Below, piece after piece: positions 1-60,800 of a stretch of 64,000 bases of DNA. Under the pieces are notes generated by a model. It saw only the letters and a list, made by a program, of their open reading frames with translations. It was not told the DNA's origin and did not search any database. A program made the position numbers and the translations under genes. Source of the DNA: Imbricaverruca yamaguchii. Lineage: Eukaryota > Arthropoda > Thecostraca > Neoverrucidae. The first letter of the stretch is position 1. Each line of letters begins with the position of its first letter. The DNA is taken from assembly GCA_034440575.1 (NCBI GenBank), contig JAOTOL010001620.1, positions 1,459,001 through 1,523,000 of the forward strand, given 5' to 3'.

Positions 1-19
1 CACTGTTGTTGAGAGCTAT

Positions 20-54
20 TACCTGGGTGTTTACTTTCTGTAAACACCCAGGTA
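20..54. repeat. Perfect 15-bp inverted repeat (hairpin)
   Basis: Arms 20-34 (tacctgggtgtttac) and 40-54 are exact reverse complements with a 5-base loop (tttct). The function is unknown. Confidence 0.9.
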
Positions 55-1395
55 CTTACTTTATGTGGTTTACTTACTGAACTGAAACTTTTCTCACAGG
101 AGAATCGCTTACATCATAATTTAATAATTTCGCTAAGGGGTTGCCATCCATATAACATTCTCGTAACAATGACGTCACATACATGGTGTCTCGAAGCGGC
201 TAAGCATGAAGCACACAGGGAGTCATACGTTGGATTGTTCTATGCGAAGTTTTTTCAACCGACTCGTGTCATGGATACTAAGGCGAGGGTTTGTGATACT
301 AAAATGGTATCAATCATCACGAAAATATAACCTTTGAAGGTCAGGCAATCTATTATGGTGGTACTACAGCATCTAACATTTTTGTTCCAAATCCTGCGCT
401 GAGGTGCGTACAAACATCAAAAACTTGTGCAACGCTTATGGATAAAATCAGGAAAACAATGGAAAATACAATGACATAAATTATGTGTGGCTTAGCTGAG
501 CAAACACCATTGCTTCCCTCTCAACAAAACAGAAGCTGATTATACCTACTTCCATAACCGGTATTTCATAATGGGGTAAACTGCGAGCTGCACTCCAATG
601 TAGGTACTTGATAAATGATCCAAAAATACCATGCCAAATTTATTTTATTTGGTGAATATTGCACATTTCACCTCGCATGACTGTTAAGATATATGGACAA
701 ATTATTGAGATGCAGTCGAAATGCATTTGATGTTATTTTGCCAACATTTTTGGTGTTCTTTCCCAATTTTTTGGACACCAACTGAAAAGTATGCATTTGC
801 CGAGAAAACGAGCACCCACGTCATGTTGACCACCTTCATGAAAATTGCACTGGAAAAAAGAAAATCCAAGAAATCAAAAATTACCTTAAAGCACAAATTT
901 GCCGAATGCCTTGCCATCTTCAGCATGCTAGTCAGCTAGAAAATGTCAATTCTCCTCACTTAAAGCTAATATGAAAGGGTTGTGGACATCCATGTTTCCA
1001 ACAAGATGTATACTAACAAGTTCCCATCTTTGCTTAAAAAAAGCTTCTATTTTGTCGGATTTTTAATAAAAAGGAAGATAAAATCACCGTTTTCAAGCTA
1101 AACACTGATGTGAAAAACACCGATGTTTACATTTCCGAGGAAAGTACTCCGGTTCCAGTTCCTCCCTCCCCCATCATCTTTAGGCGTACCCACGTCTAAG
1201 AATGCACTCTACAGATCGCTGAACTACATCTGTGACGTCACATATTTTGACCAATCAGAAAGCGAGGCATTCTGATGTGCTTCTTTGAAATGTTCTTCGA
1301 ATTATTGAAGTAATTCATGGATTTAAAAATGAATGCCACCATCGTCTTTAAAATGAAAAACAACTATTGAAACTTGAAAAAAAGGCCTGTCCCGA

Positions 1396-1585
1396 CTATA
1401 ATCTTGTCCATTGGCGCTCTGGTGCAAGGTGCTGGCACGTGAGGGGTACGTGACGCACAGCCAGGGTTTTCCGACAGCGTGGACACTGTGGTCTCTCCTC
1501 CCCACACAGGAAGTAGCGATGGATAGCGCAGGTGTGCCCGATGGGCATCCAAAGAGTGATCTCTTGTCTGGACCTCCAAAGGCAT
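1396..1585 (-). mobile_element. Non-LTR retrotransposon fragment (C-terminal tail, Jockey/CR1-like)
   Basis: The minus-strand frame reads LWMPIGHTCAIHRYFLCGEE, then RPQCPRCRKTLAVRHVPLTC and a stop soon after. The pattern IGHT..H.Y.L.GEE.P.CP.C...L.V.H....C is the cysteine/histidine-rich tail that follows RNase H in many arthropod LINE ORF2 proteins. Only this end is present: a dead, 5'-truncated copy. Confidence 0.65.
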
Positions 1586-2054
1586 GACTCTCAAAGTCCT
1601 AGATGTAGCTTGATTGCATGTAACTTATTGCTGCTTTCTATCACATGCCATTTGCTTCTCAGCAAGTATGAAACCTATAATCCTTGAAAGGTGGTCCCAA
1701 GCAAAACGTGGGCATATGAGTGGGCGGATTCTGAGCTGCCCACTTCGTCAGCGTCCGCGCGCCCGTTTTCACACACCCCGATATGGCTTGGAATTCAGCA
1801 TAAGCAGACGGTTTTCCGTCTCTTTCCAACGTAGTAATTCATATGAGAATGTCAAGTAGTAGAGGGTCAGAGATAAAATGCAGTCAGTGCCAAAAGGCTG
1901 ATAAAGAAATAAGATACAATTATATAGGTGGGTCCTGAGAAACCCCCATAAAAGACGGTGCCTTCGCGATCGCAATAAGTTCAAAGATATGAACAGAGTT
2001 ATACGCAGGGAAACTGAACTATTACTAGAAACTGAAGCAGGCTTCCTTTTCAAA

Positions 2055-2350
2055 CTATTGGGCCCTCTCCATCAGTTCAGTAGCCCTTGCCTCAGCTTAG
2101 GCCCCGCTATCAGCCCAGGATCCCTTCATATTGGCTCAGGGCCCTCTCAGTCATCCTGTGGACCCTTCTAACGATCCGGGATCCCTTCGTCGTTCTTGAA
2201 GCCCTTCACGTTAGCCCAGCCAAGGGCAGCCCGCAACATCTTTTTGAGAGCACTCTCAGTTACCTATGGATCTTCTCCATCGGCCCGGGGCCCCTTCCAT
2301 CGGTCCGGTGGCCCTTCGTGTCGGCCCAAGGGCTCTTCAGGTCAGTTCAG
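2055..2350. repeat. Degenerate tandem repeat, roughly 27-bp period
   Basis: CCCTTC, CATCGGCC/ATCAGCCC and GGGGCCC-like blocks recur with loose spacing. The repeat is old and strongly diverged, so the period is approximate. Confidence 0.4.
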
Positions 2351-2704
2351 GGGGTCAAGGGTCCCCTGCATCAAAGCTTTGAGGGACCCTTGCGGGTCCA
2401 TCAAGGAAGCCCCCTGGAGGGCCCCCGACCCTCCACGGGAGCGGTGGGCGACTGCCCCCTCCCCTGGTCTCGCACTTGTACAGATCATCACACACCCCGC
2501 ACCAGCGTTGGAAAGATAGTCCGGTACTGGATTCTAATGGCGCAGGCTTGAACAGAAATATCTTCTCCATCTTTGACGACTCGATATTTTCCTCTTCCCA
2601 TCGAGGACTACAAAGCAGAAACCCAGCCACGCATCGCACCGAGGCAATCCGCCTCCAAACGGCAGCTGAAGCCGAAGCCGAGTCGACAGGCGACGGCGAC
2701 AGGC

Positions 2705-2730
2705 AGGAGCTTCCGTTAACGGAAGCTCCT
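2705..2730. repeat. Perfect 26-bp palindrome
   Basis: The sequence is its own reverse complement, centred on GTTAAC (half-site aggagcttccgtt). A further partial half, tccgttaac, follows at once. Confidence 0.9.
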
Positions 2731-3388
2731 TCCGTTAACATTTCATACGTCGTCCTCACGTAAACGGCGACACACCTGTGATTTAGATCTCAACTCATAT
2801 CTGGAGCCGCAGGTGACATCGACCTGCGCGGCGTCTCGTTTATAGGCACAACAGGAGCACCAATCACCCACACCCAACGCCAGCGTGGACGAGAAGCTGA
2901 GCAGCGCACCTGCATCTGACGGGCACCGGTCCTGATTTCCTGGCAGTTTGGCACACAGACAACCCTGCAAGCGAGTGGACAACACCACTCTCGGTCGGGC
3001 TGCATGACGGCTCGCAGTCAGATCACCTCCACGTGAAAATGGTCCCCATCACCACCTCCACATGGGGTGGAGATGGCGTTAAGGACGCATCGACTGCAGT
3101 GGCCATACAGCCACGTCAAAATGCACCACGCGTTCGCCATTCAAGCGCCATCAGGTCTGACGATCTGGACATCCGACGCGCGTCCGGAACAATCAGCCCG
3201 TTGAAACAACACCCCGGGGCACCGATCGAACGCCCCGCCTCGCAGACACTCCATCCTTGGGATGTCCCCAATGCGTGGCTCTATATTTATGTGTTCCGCG
3301 GAATTGGCTGTCAAACGGCGGCCATCTTGCCGCCCGGGCAGCAGCAGGCCCACTTAATTAAACCGTGGGCAGTGCATAGGTCACTCAC

Positions 3389-52078
<48,690 letters not shown>

Positions 52079-52099
52079 GGCGCGCGCCTGGCGGACACC

Positions 52100-52170
52100 G
52101 GTCGGGTCAGGCGCCGTTCAGGTCGGGTCAGGCGGCGGTCAGGTCGTGTCAGGCGCGGCTCAGGTCGGGC
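52100..52170. repeat. GC-rich short tandem repeat before the kis start codon
   Basis: About 3.5 units of caggtcgggtcaggcgccgt, 20-21 bp each, lying 20-90 bp upstream of the ATG on the minus strand. It is probably 5' UTR or intron end. Confidence 0.75.
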
Positions 52171-52211
52171 GCAACCGGCGCCTGCCGCCGCCTCCGCCCG
52201 CTCTCCAACAA

Positions 52212-52414
52212 GCACACACAGACACAGACACAGACACAGACACAGACACAGACACAGACACAGACACAGACACAGACACAACACAGACACAGACACAGAC
52301 ACAGACACAGACACAGACACAGACACAACACACACACAGACACAACACAGACACACACAGACACACACACACACACCACACACAGACACAGACACAGACA
52401 CAGACACAGACACA

Positions 52415-52453
<39 letters not shown>
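52212..52453. repeat. CA / CACAGA microsatellite
   Basis: About 240 bp of acacag and acac repeats. The open Cys/Val-rich or Thr-rich frames here are artefacts. Confidence 0.95.
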
Positions 52454-53845
52454 AGAATCACGCGGTACACCAAGTGCTGGTAGCGTGAATTGGTTTGTTT
52501 GACGGACTCAGCCGCCATCTCAGCTCTGCGCCCAACAAGTTGATCCGATCGCATGACTGAGCACATCGCTAACTGCGACGGATCAATAAATGCTGGGATG
52601 GAGATGGTCGGATTAAAATCAGAGATGCAGGTATGATGCGGATATATGATACGGAATGTGTGTACATCTTAAGGCGAGCGTACATCCTAAGGAGGACGTT
52701 GAGATTGTTTCAATTAATCGCAATGGCTTGTTCACTAAAATGAACCTTTTTTATGCAAAAATGCACTGATAATATCCGAGGTGTTCCCCAGAAAAGCTGA
52801 AACTGCATGAGTATCACTCAATCACATCATGTTACTATCACTGTATCACTAAAAATAGAAACAAAGGAAAGTAATCATTGAAACTCTTGCAACGAATTCA
52901 TAGTGCTGGTTGCCAACAAAAATGGGTAGCAAGAGCAAGCATTAAAAGGCTACTTCACACTTGCCTCTGAATGACAATATCCACTTTCTAAGTGCCTCTG
53001 AATGACAATATCCAATATTCCATAAAGCTACTTTTTAAGTGCAGCATTCCCTAGGGTGCTTTCTTCCGAACTAGATTAATCAGCAAAAGCTGCCATTTCC
53101 GTTAAACATATCGTGCAGCTACGGTGGATTTCCACTCTGATTTTAATTCGTCATATCCGAGCCGGTTGAGCTAAGGAGCCGACATTTGGCGATCTTCCCA
53201 TTACACTTGGTGTGTATTTTGCTCTAAAAAATGAGTACCAGCATGATCAGGAAAGCATCCAGAATGTTTTTGCGAACTCGTTCGTTCGCTCGTCACTTAT
53301 TTTGGTAGATTTCCCATGTCGCATCAGGCGTGTATGTATTGTTGATACCGGTGCACGGGGAGGCAGCACGTAAAAAAGAGCAGACTGATGAACTCAGCTG
53401 CCCATCGTCTATGGTTGACAATCCGAACCACATACATGGAGCTCAGACCTGCAACTGGGCCGAGCGAAGGTTTCCTCCAACCGGGGAACAACTGACAATG
53501 TCGGTTGTATACCGACGTGATTCTTCTGAAAATGACGTGAAACGGTCCACACGGTCGGTTTTCCGAGCGCATGTTCCGCTGCGAAGGAGAACACCACGTG
53601 TCGGCGAGCCACTTGCGCACCATTCGACAGCGCCCGGTGCCGTGTGTGCTGCCCTCAGCAGGGGAAAAAATATACGCTTATGAGTCAAACATCCACAAAC
53701 GTATCAGATTTTCCCCTGCAGCGGGACAGCGACGGGGATGATTGCACGCCGAGACAACAGTTCCACCGCCATGTTCTCACGCTGGCAATGTGCGCAATGG
53801 CAGCTTGACGCAATGTCCGGGTCTTCGTAAACAACAACTCAACTG

Positions 53846-54045
53846 AGTCGGTCTTGGGGTCGGTGTCGGACCTGGAAACGCCTCAGTCGCAATAGCACGA
53901 GGCCATCAGCAGAGTCGGTCTAGGTTGGTATCGGACTTGGAGCTCCTCTGCAACAATCGCAAGAGGAAAATCCAACAGAGTCGGCCTCGGTTGGTGTCTG
54001 ACCTGGGAACTCTTCCGACACAATCGCATGAGGCCATCGATCTTC
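53846..54045. repeat. Decayed tandem repeat, unit 66-67 bp, three copies
   Basis: The start block agtcggtcttggggtcggtg and its variants lie at 53,846, 53,913 and 53,979, and each unit ends near a caatcgcaagagg/gaggccatc block. Confidence 0.8.
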
Positions 54046-54220
54046 AGCTGATGGAAATTTTGACGTCATGTTCGCCTCTTCTAATATCTTCCCAGTTTAC
54101 AACGAATCTTACTAGTTCTTCGTCATACATCTTGAGAATAGCATCATATCGAACCGCAAACCACGCAAGTTAGTGTAACATCCATCAGCCAAAAATGAAA
54201 GTTATTTTTGCAGTGAATGA

Positions 54221-54264
54221 TTATTGGGGTTTTAGGGTGCGTCAAACCATGTGGGCTATATTGC
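54221..54264 (-). mobile_element. 52-bp hairpin retroposon, copy 19 (variant B)
   Basis: 44 bp between tgcagtgaatga (54,209-54,220) and tgcagtgcatga (54,265-54,276), 11 of 12. It contains accatgtgggctatattgc. Confidence 0.82.
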
Positions 54265-54393
54265 TGCAGTGCATGAACCCTTTCAAATAAAACCAGGGAC
54301 GACCAGGAATAATAAACACAGCGAATGGTCGTGGTGAGGGCAAGGTGTCTACCACTTTTTTGGAATCCTGAACAATACCCAGAAGGGGTTTGG

Positions 54394-54394
<1 letters not shown>

Positions 54395-54459
<65 letters not shown>

Positions 54460-54460
54460 A
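54395..54460. repeat. AT dinucleotide microsatellite
   Basis: About 30 TA units, with a single g near the right end. Confidence 0.95.
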
Positions 54461-54468
54461 CTTTTCTT

Positions 54469-54508
54469 CGGGTTTAGGGGCACATTGACTGCAGTGGTAA
54501 TGCAGCAT
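54469..54508 (-). mobile_element. 52-bp hairpin retroposon, copy 20
   Basis: cgggtttaggggcacattga, ctgcagtggtaatgcagcat. It lies next to the AT microsatellite, so a target duplication cannot be judged. Confidence 0.65.
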
Positions 54509-56106
54509 TCTACTACATATAAACAATTAAATATACTTCAAAAGCAACAACTCATTACTCTTGTTGACATTCCTAGACTGTCCAATGATCCCTAATCTCT
54601 AGACATCTCTAAATCTCTTAGACAACCATGATAGGATATTCAGCAAATGTGCTAAGTTCAGCAGCCCTCACTAAATGTTCCACATCAAAATTTGATGAAT
54701 GGGTAACTGGAAAATAGGCTGCTTCTGGATTTTTGCATGCTAAAAAATTACCCTCCCAAGAAAATTATCCTTTCACTTTTCTCCCATGGTGGTCGAATGG
54801 TGTTGCTTGAGATTGAATGCTCTGCAATAAGGTGATCAAGATTCACTGGCAAGTGCAAGCTGGGATTCTTACATCCAGGGTTAGTGCTTTGTAGACCTGG
54901 ATGTGGAGGGAAATTTTGGTAATGAAATAATGAGGATACCTTTCTTCCAATCTGTTACATCATAACCTCCTAACTCTCGAAATTTGTCTTCACAAAAATG
55001 CTCAACTACCCATCCAGGATCATAAAACACAAATCCAGGTCTGTACGTGGACCTATATATTTGCCCTTATTAGAAAAATGAAAACCAGCATGGCATTTTC
55101 GTACAGAAAATGCAACAAAGAGAAAGCAAAAACTTTGCAAAGAACTTGATATTGGTGATGAAGGGAATGAATGCCAACTTGAATTTGATAACATTCAAAG
55201 CTTAAATGGCTTCAATTGTTATCATTGCAATGCAAAAGGAAGCAACATGACATGCTAATTATGTATGAACTGATCATGATAACTAAGTCATGGAAAAAAA
55301 AACACTAAAAATCCTGATAATTGACAAGTCCTGACAATTCAGGTGTCAAGACACAACATTGAACAGCCTTCAGCCCTAGCTGGGTGGACCTGACAACTGG
55401 CTTGAGGAAGGGCAGGCTTGCTGCAACAAGGCAGCTGTGCCAGTGCATTGACATGTTAAACCATTGGTTTAAATTATATCATTGGGCAAGACATTTCAGG
55501 TAGGGTAGTGGGATATGGATGCATACAACAATGCCTGCCTAATATAGGGCCCTATTTCATCAACTCATGCTAGCAACTATTGTGATATTATTTTGCTAAG
55601 AAGCTTGTTAGTAGACATAAGAACAATAGTTAACAAAATGAAATTATTCATTATGGTGAATTGCAGCACATATTGGAAATAAAATTAACTTTACTATGAC
55701 TTGAACCTAGTAAACCAAATGTACCAACAGTAATGAATATTAATAAATAAACAACATATCAAGAAGTAACAATAAGACAACAATAAGAAATATATTCAGA
55801 AGAATCTCACTATCCTGAAGAAAGCAAACTGAATAGCTCAAATTGCTTATACTGGTCTAACCTACACTTTTAAGAGTAGTTTAACGCATTGCATCAGTAA
55901 AATCGGTATAGTTGGATACAATCAACCTTAATGGTACAAAGCACAATTTGATTTGCATACATACACATGTGAGGCAGCAAATGGCATAGTCAGAAGTCTA
56001 AGGAGGGCTTAGGCATGACTTGTTCCCTGTGGCTGGTTTGTTGTCAGTGCCACAAATCCACATGATTTTGTCCTTCCTGCATAATGGCAATTTACCATGA
56101 GGTTTT

Positions 56107-56455
56107 CCGAAGGGTGGTGGTGGTTATTGGCTTTACGTCACATCGACTGTTGAGTCATATCGCGTCGCCCATCTCACACCGATTGGTCGCGGACAAAGAG
56201 TTGGTTGGTTGGTTGGTTATTGGTTTTACGACACATCGACCGTTGAGCCATGTAGCGTCGCCAATCTCTCACACCGATTGGTCGCGGGCGAAGAGTAGCG
56301 ACAGGTGAGATTCGAACCCACAACCTTTCGATTGAGACGAGCAACTTACCCCTGGGCTACTCATATCCGCGGGCAGAGTAGCGACAGGTGAGACTCGAAC
56401 CCACAATCTTTCGATTGCGAGATGGGCAACTTACCCCTAGACTACTCCTCTCTGT
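56107..56455 (-). mobile_element. Compound tRNA-derived SINE with duplicated modules
   Basis: On the minus strand: tRNA-like head (ctagggg taag..., gggttcgagtctcacc) at 56,385-56,450, a second head (agcccaggggtaagttgctc..., gggttcgaatctcacctgtc) at 56,298-56,365, then body and tail at 56,205-56,297, then another tail at 56,115-56,190. The A box (TAGCCCAGGGG) and B box (GGTTCGAATC) are clear. A head and tail duplication is implied. Confidence 0.8.
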
Positions 56456-56927
56456 TTTCCAAAAGAATTGTCAAGAATTGGTTAATTGGAAATGGATCTA
56501 CCTTGACCTTGAAATGGTATCTCTTGGGCTTTCCCATATTTGATCACACTTATATCCCATAAACATGCATTCAAACCTGATGAGAACTGTTTTCACTGAA
56601 TTTAACACAGACAGATTCTAAAATGATCATAGTTCCTTAGATACAAATTTTGAGTGAAAGGCAGAATAGAAGTAGAATCAAGATGGCTGAAACAGCTAAA
56701 CACCCAGTAGTCAACAGCTGAGTAGTCCAGTAGTCAGAATCGCAGCCACCCAACCTGTAGCATCAGCTTCTAACACCATTGTAACATGCCTGCTGATTGC
56801 ATAATACACTGTTCATTTAGGAAATGCTCAAAGGAAAGCAACACAACTAAGTATGACATCAATCAAGAAGAATGCATGACATAAAGACGAATGGCCTTCT
56901 AATTGAGAAAAACCATGTTTGCTAATC

Positions 56928-57025
56928 ATTGGTTATGGGTTTTGTAGCACAGTGATTGCTTTGGTCAAAATGACATCTCCAGTCTCTCATCCACATTGGT
57001 TGTGATTATCAGGTAGCAGCAGGCA
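56928..57025 (-). mobile_element. Old SINE fragment
   Basis: ttggttatgggttttgtagc, then ...ctctcatccacattggttgt follow the tail-plus-body order of the SINE family with many changes. Confidence 0.5.
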
Positions 57026-58001
57026 GACCAATCATCAACCATACATGACTGACTACCCAGGTATGCTGAACGGTCAAAATGCTATAAAGCAGAATGTGAT
57101 ATTTCAGTTGAGCTTAACCTCAATGTGAGGATGGCTGCTTTCTATTTTGTATATGGATCAGGGAAAATCACAGCAATACTATGCTAATTCTTTGTCAGTG
57201 GCAATGGAAACAGCTTCATCCAGATTGGTACACAAAATGAGAACTTGTTTTGCATTATTGAACACAAATTGCCACATAACTTCTGAAGGTCTCACATTGC
57301 ACAGGCAACTCTGAGAACTAATGAGCACAGTTGGCTTTAATATGTTCTTCACTAGTTGGACAAATTTTAGCCAGGCATCAAAATGTAAATAAAGAGTATA
57401 TATCCAGAGGTTTTGGTAGACTATCAAAACAGAACTGCATTCAACAGATGTATCAGCTCAAAACAGCATTAATTCTGATTTTGATGATCATATTCAAATG
57501 ATGACTACATGATTCAAGTGATGACTGACTTCATCAGGTTTTGAAGGCTAGTTCAGGCTGAAATTATATGTACATACTCATCCAAAAACCTAGCCTTGCA
57601 CATCTGGAGAAACTGGCGTGGTGAGATAACAGTGTATTGCATTTGTTTATCGTGTAGAGGGTAGCAGGCAGATTATAAAACTTCTGATGTCAAAATCATT
57701 TGGCAATATGATGCAGGGAACATGATATTGACAGAATATGAATACTGCATCTGCTTGAAAAATTGTCATGGCATGAGTGTCAGTATGTAAGTGGGATGGG
57801 GAAAGGTCAGTTATTACTACTGTCAGTTGTGAAGTTTCATGGAAATCAATTCAGGACGTCAACACTATGGCTGCAGGTTAAAATATGCTCCCAATAGGTC
57901 AATTGTCAATTGTCAGTTGCTAACTTTTGGTGCTATTCAGCCAGGAGTTTCCAGGATTTGACACCGAAGACCAGGAGCAATTTGCAGCCATAGCTGGCAA
58001 C

Positions 58002-58036
58002 TATGAATTGGGGTTCAGGGGTGCGTCAACTGCCAA
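58002..58036 (-). mobile_element. 52-bp hairpin retroposon, copy 21 (5'-truncated)
   Basis: 35 bp between perfect 14-bp repeats ccatagctggcaac (57,988-58,001 and 58,037-58,050). It reads tatgaattggggttcagggg, tgcgtcaactgccaa. Confidence 0.88.
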
Positions 58037-58474
58037 CCATAGCTGGCAACGAATTTCCTTTTCAACTGACAGTAGAAGTGGTGGTGAGGAAGTTAGTACT
58101 TGCTCATTGCAATTTTAAGGCATGGGTATGATACAAATGTTAACATGACAAGACTTCCTCAGGGTATTAATACATGCTGCCCTACCACTCAACACCACTG
58201 CAAACCTACATGACAACTCTCTGAAATGATGGGGTGCAATGTAACATTTGAAAAGCATACTAACAGAAATAGAAGAAGTCTAGTTATAGGTTAAAGAGAT
58301 CTAACTGGATGAGAGCACACCCCAACCACCACCACTTCCATAATTCCAAAGAATGCATCCACCAACAACCCCACACTCATCAATGTCCATCTACCTTACC
58401 TATTCAGGCCCATTCACTCAACCTCGTGTAACACATGTGACTTGAGTGCCCTTCCAATAATTTTCAGACCCCAA

Positions 58475-58508
58475 AGTTATTTGGGCTTTAGGGCACATCA
58501 ACCATATT
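58475..58508 (-). mobile_element. 52-bp hairpin retroposon, copy 22 (truncated)
   Basis: agttatttgggctttagggc, acatcaaccatatt. No target duplication found. Confidence 0.65.
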
Positions 58509-59460
58509 TTTTCCTCGATCCCATCCATACCTACTTAAAGAGGTATGTAAAGTGTACACCAACTTAGCATAAATAGCATTCCATACACCATTGCTTAAGA
58601 CTCAAAAACAAGATTTTACAACCTAAAAAAGTAACCCAACCTATTTTGTGATAGATTCAATGAGGGACTCCTCACAACACCAGCAAGTAGACTATTCCAC
58701 TGATCAACAATCCCTTGAGTGAAGATCTTATTGTTGCTTAACTGTCCTGCACCTTAATTTATATAACCTGAATTGATGGCCCCAATGTGATATAAGAGCA
58801 TCATTCAGATTGACATGATCTAGCCCTAAAATAATATACACTTCGATATCACCCTTAACACGCGCCATGGAGGGCCTGGGAAAATTACGCGCACTGGAGG
58901 GAGGGGCGGATTCCTCCCCCCCCATTATCTCAGCTCCTACTGAGGCTAGATCAACGAAATTCGCGGGGTGGGTGGGCACGATAGTAAACACTATTGTGTG
59001 CAAATTTCATGACCTTAGGTCAATATCTTCTAGGTTAAATGAGGTCAAAATAGCAATATTTTATGGTTTTGTGTGGATTGGCTTGTCAATTTCATGGATT
59101 GCCGTGATTGTGTTTAAACGCTCCAAAATTGGCATTAATGATACTTTTGACATCACTAATGATGCAATACAGATGCCAGATTCACCATTTGACCTCAGGT
59201 CACCTATATAGCACTTTAGCCGGTAATTACCTGATTCAGTTACCGGAACCGAGCTGCCCACCCGACTGCTCCGTTGGGCGGTTCGGCACAATTGGCTTTG
59301 CAAAGAAAGGAGTGAAATACATGAATAAAGTATGGAAATGCTTAAGCACACAATGACAAATAGTAGATGTGTAGGGAGTAACATGTAAAGTGACTTCAAT
59401 CACATGACAGTCATTTGCATTTTTGACAACATTCCAGTTGACCAAGTTTGGTTCTATTAG

Positions 59461-60225
59461 CCTGTCATGAACTTGACCTGAGTTGACCTCGGTGACCTAA
59501 CATGATTTTTGAATTATACAGCACAAATTATATGAGAATTATACAAAAAATTATTATAATTGCACAACAAATTATATGAACAAAATGCATCAAACAAGTT
59601 GCTAGTATTGTCAAGAACAGCTCCCTTTTGCCATTTTATTGGAAGCGCATCAGCACATATTTTTGTGGTCTGATTGTTTTTACTTTAATGGCCCCTGACT
59701 TGAAAAGTTATCGGCCGATTTCCATTTTTCCTACTTTAAACAATGCGCCGATCATTTCTAAGCTGGTGCAAAAAAATGGCGTATATCGGCAGGTACAATA
59801 TGGAGTTATGTAGGAAAAATCTGAGGGGGCGGATATCGTCATTCCCCTCCAGGGCATGTGTTAACCTGTCATAAACTTGACCTGACTTGACCTCAGTAAC
59901 CTGACATGACTTTGACACAATATAGCATAACAATGTACACCAAAGAAGTCACTAGTTTTGCCAAGAACACTTCCTTTTTGCCAATATACAGGAAGCGCAA
60001 CAGCGCCGATGTTTGTGGTCTAGCACTGATAATTCTTTTTTCATTTATCAACCTCTAACTCAAAACATTTTTGGTCGATTTTAATTTTTCTTACTTTAAA
60101 CAATGCGCCATTCATTTATAAGCAGGTACACAAACCATGGCGTACATCGGCCAGTAAAATCTGGAGTTACCCGCGAAAAACTGGAGGGGTGGGCGGATTT
60201 TGACCCCCTCCAGGGTGCGTTTTAA
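59461..60225. repeat. Tandem duplication with 404-bp offset
   Basis: The block cctgtcatgaacttgacctg at 59,461 recurs at 59,865. Both copies hold ggaagcgca, ctactttaaacaatgcgcc-type and ccctccagggca/ccctccagggtg blocks in the same order. Confidence 0.8.
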
Positions 60226-60333
60226 TCTATACTTGAGCGAATACATATCTGATGCCATAAGTCCTTACCCATATTCTAATTTACCTGGTCTATGCAACCA
60301 AATGACAATGCAAATAGACCAATCAGGCTTACC

Positions 60334-60379
60334 TGGTTGGTTATTGGGGTTTAGGGGCACATCAACCAGTCATATAAAG
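60334..60379 (-). mobile_element. 52-bp hairpin retroposon, copy 23
   Basis: tggttggttattggggttta, ggggcacatcaaccagtcat, ataaag. No convincing target duplication. Confidence 0.68.
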
Positions 60380-60800
60380 GTTTACCCACCATATCACAGG
60401 TATATTAGCCTCACCATGGGCTCATCTGTCCCAGCACATGGTTACTGCTGGGATCATCACAGCTGAAGGTATCCATGAGAAAAGCTTTGCATACATTTTA
60501 TCTCCAAGGGAATTTTACCACATGTCACCTAAAGCAAACAGAGGGGTCAGGTTTGGTTAGGTTTGGCTTCTCTTTCAAGTTTGGCAAACTTAAAACAACT
60601 TATTTTCATAAAAGTCAAAAAAAAATCAAACCTTTGAAAATAGTCTTCTTCCATGGAAGGCCAGGCTGTGCTAGGTTAGACTATACAACTTTACTTTTTC
60701 ATCTGAAACATTATTTGTTATTCTATATTGCAGGGTTAAGCTAATGGTTTTTTGTTAGGTGCAATACGTTGAAACAAGCATTGTAGGATGTTGAAATTTG

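Larger units (their letters stand above)
1..3388. other. Intronic sequence downstream of kis exon 22
   Basis: No kis exon could be found here. It holds a hairpin at 20-54, a LINE RNase H-tail fragment at 1,396-1,585, a degenerate CCCTTC/TCGG-rich repeat at 2,055-2,350 and a 26-bp palindrome at 2,705-2,730. The rest is unremarkable, with only short shadow frames. Confidence 0.7.

Noticed and set aside
52149..52566. Cys/Val-rich and Thr-rich frames near 52.3 kb
   Set aside because: They are translations of the CA microsatellite.
53330..53688. 117-codon plus-strand frame near 53.5 kb as a gene upstream of kis
   Set aside because: Overlapping frames on the other strand, no recognisable motif and no supporting signals.
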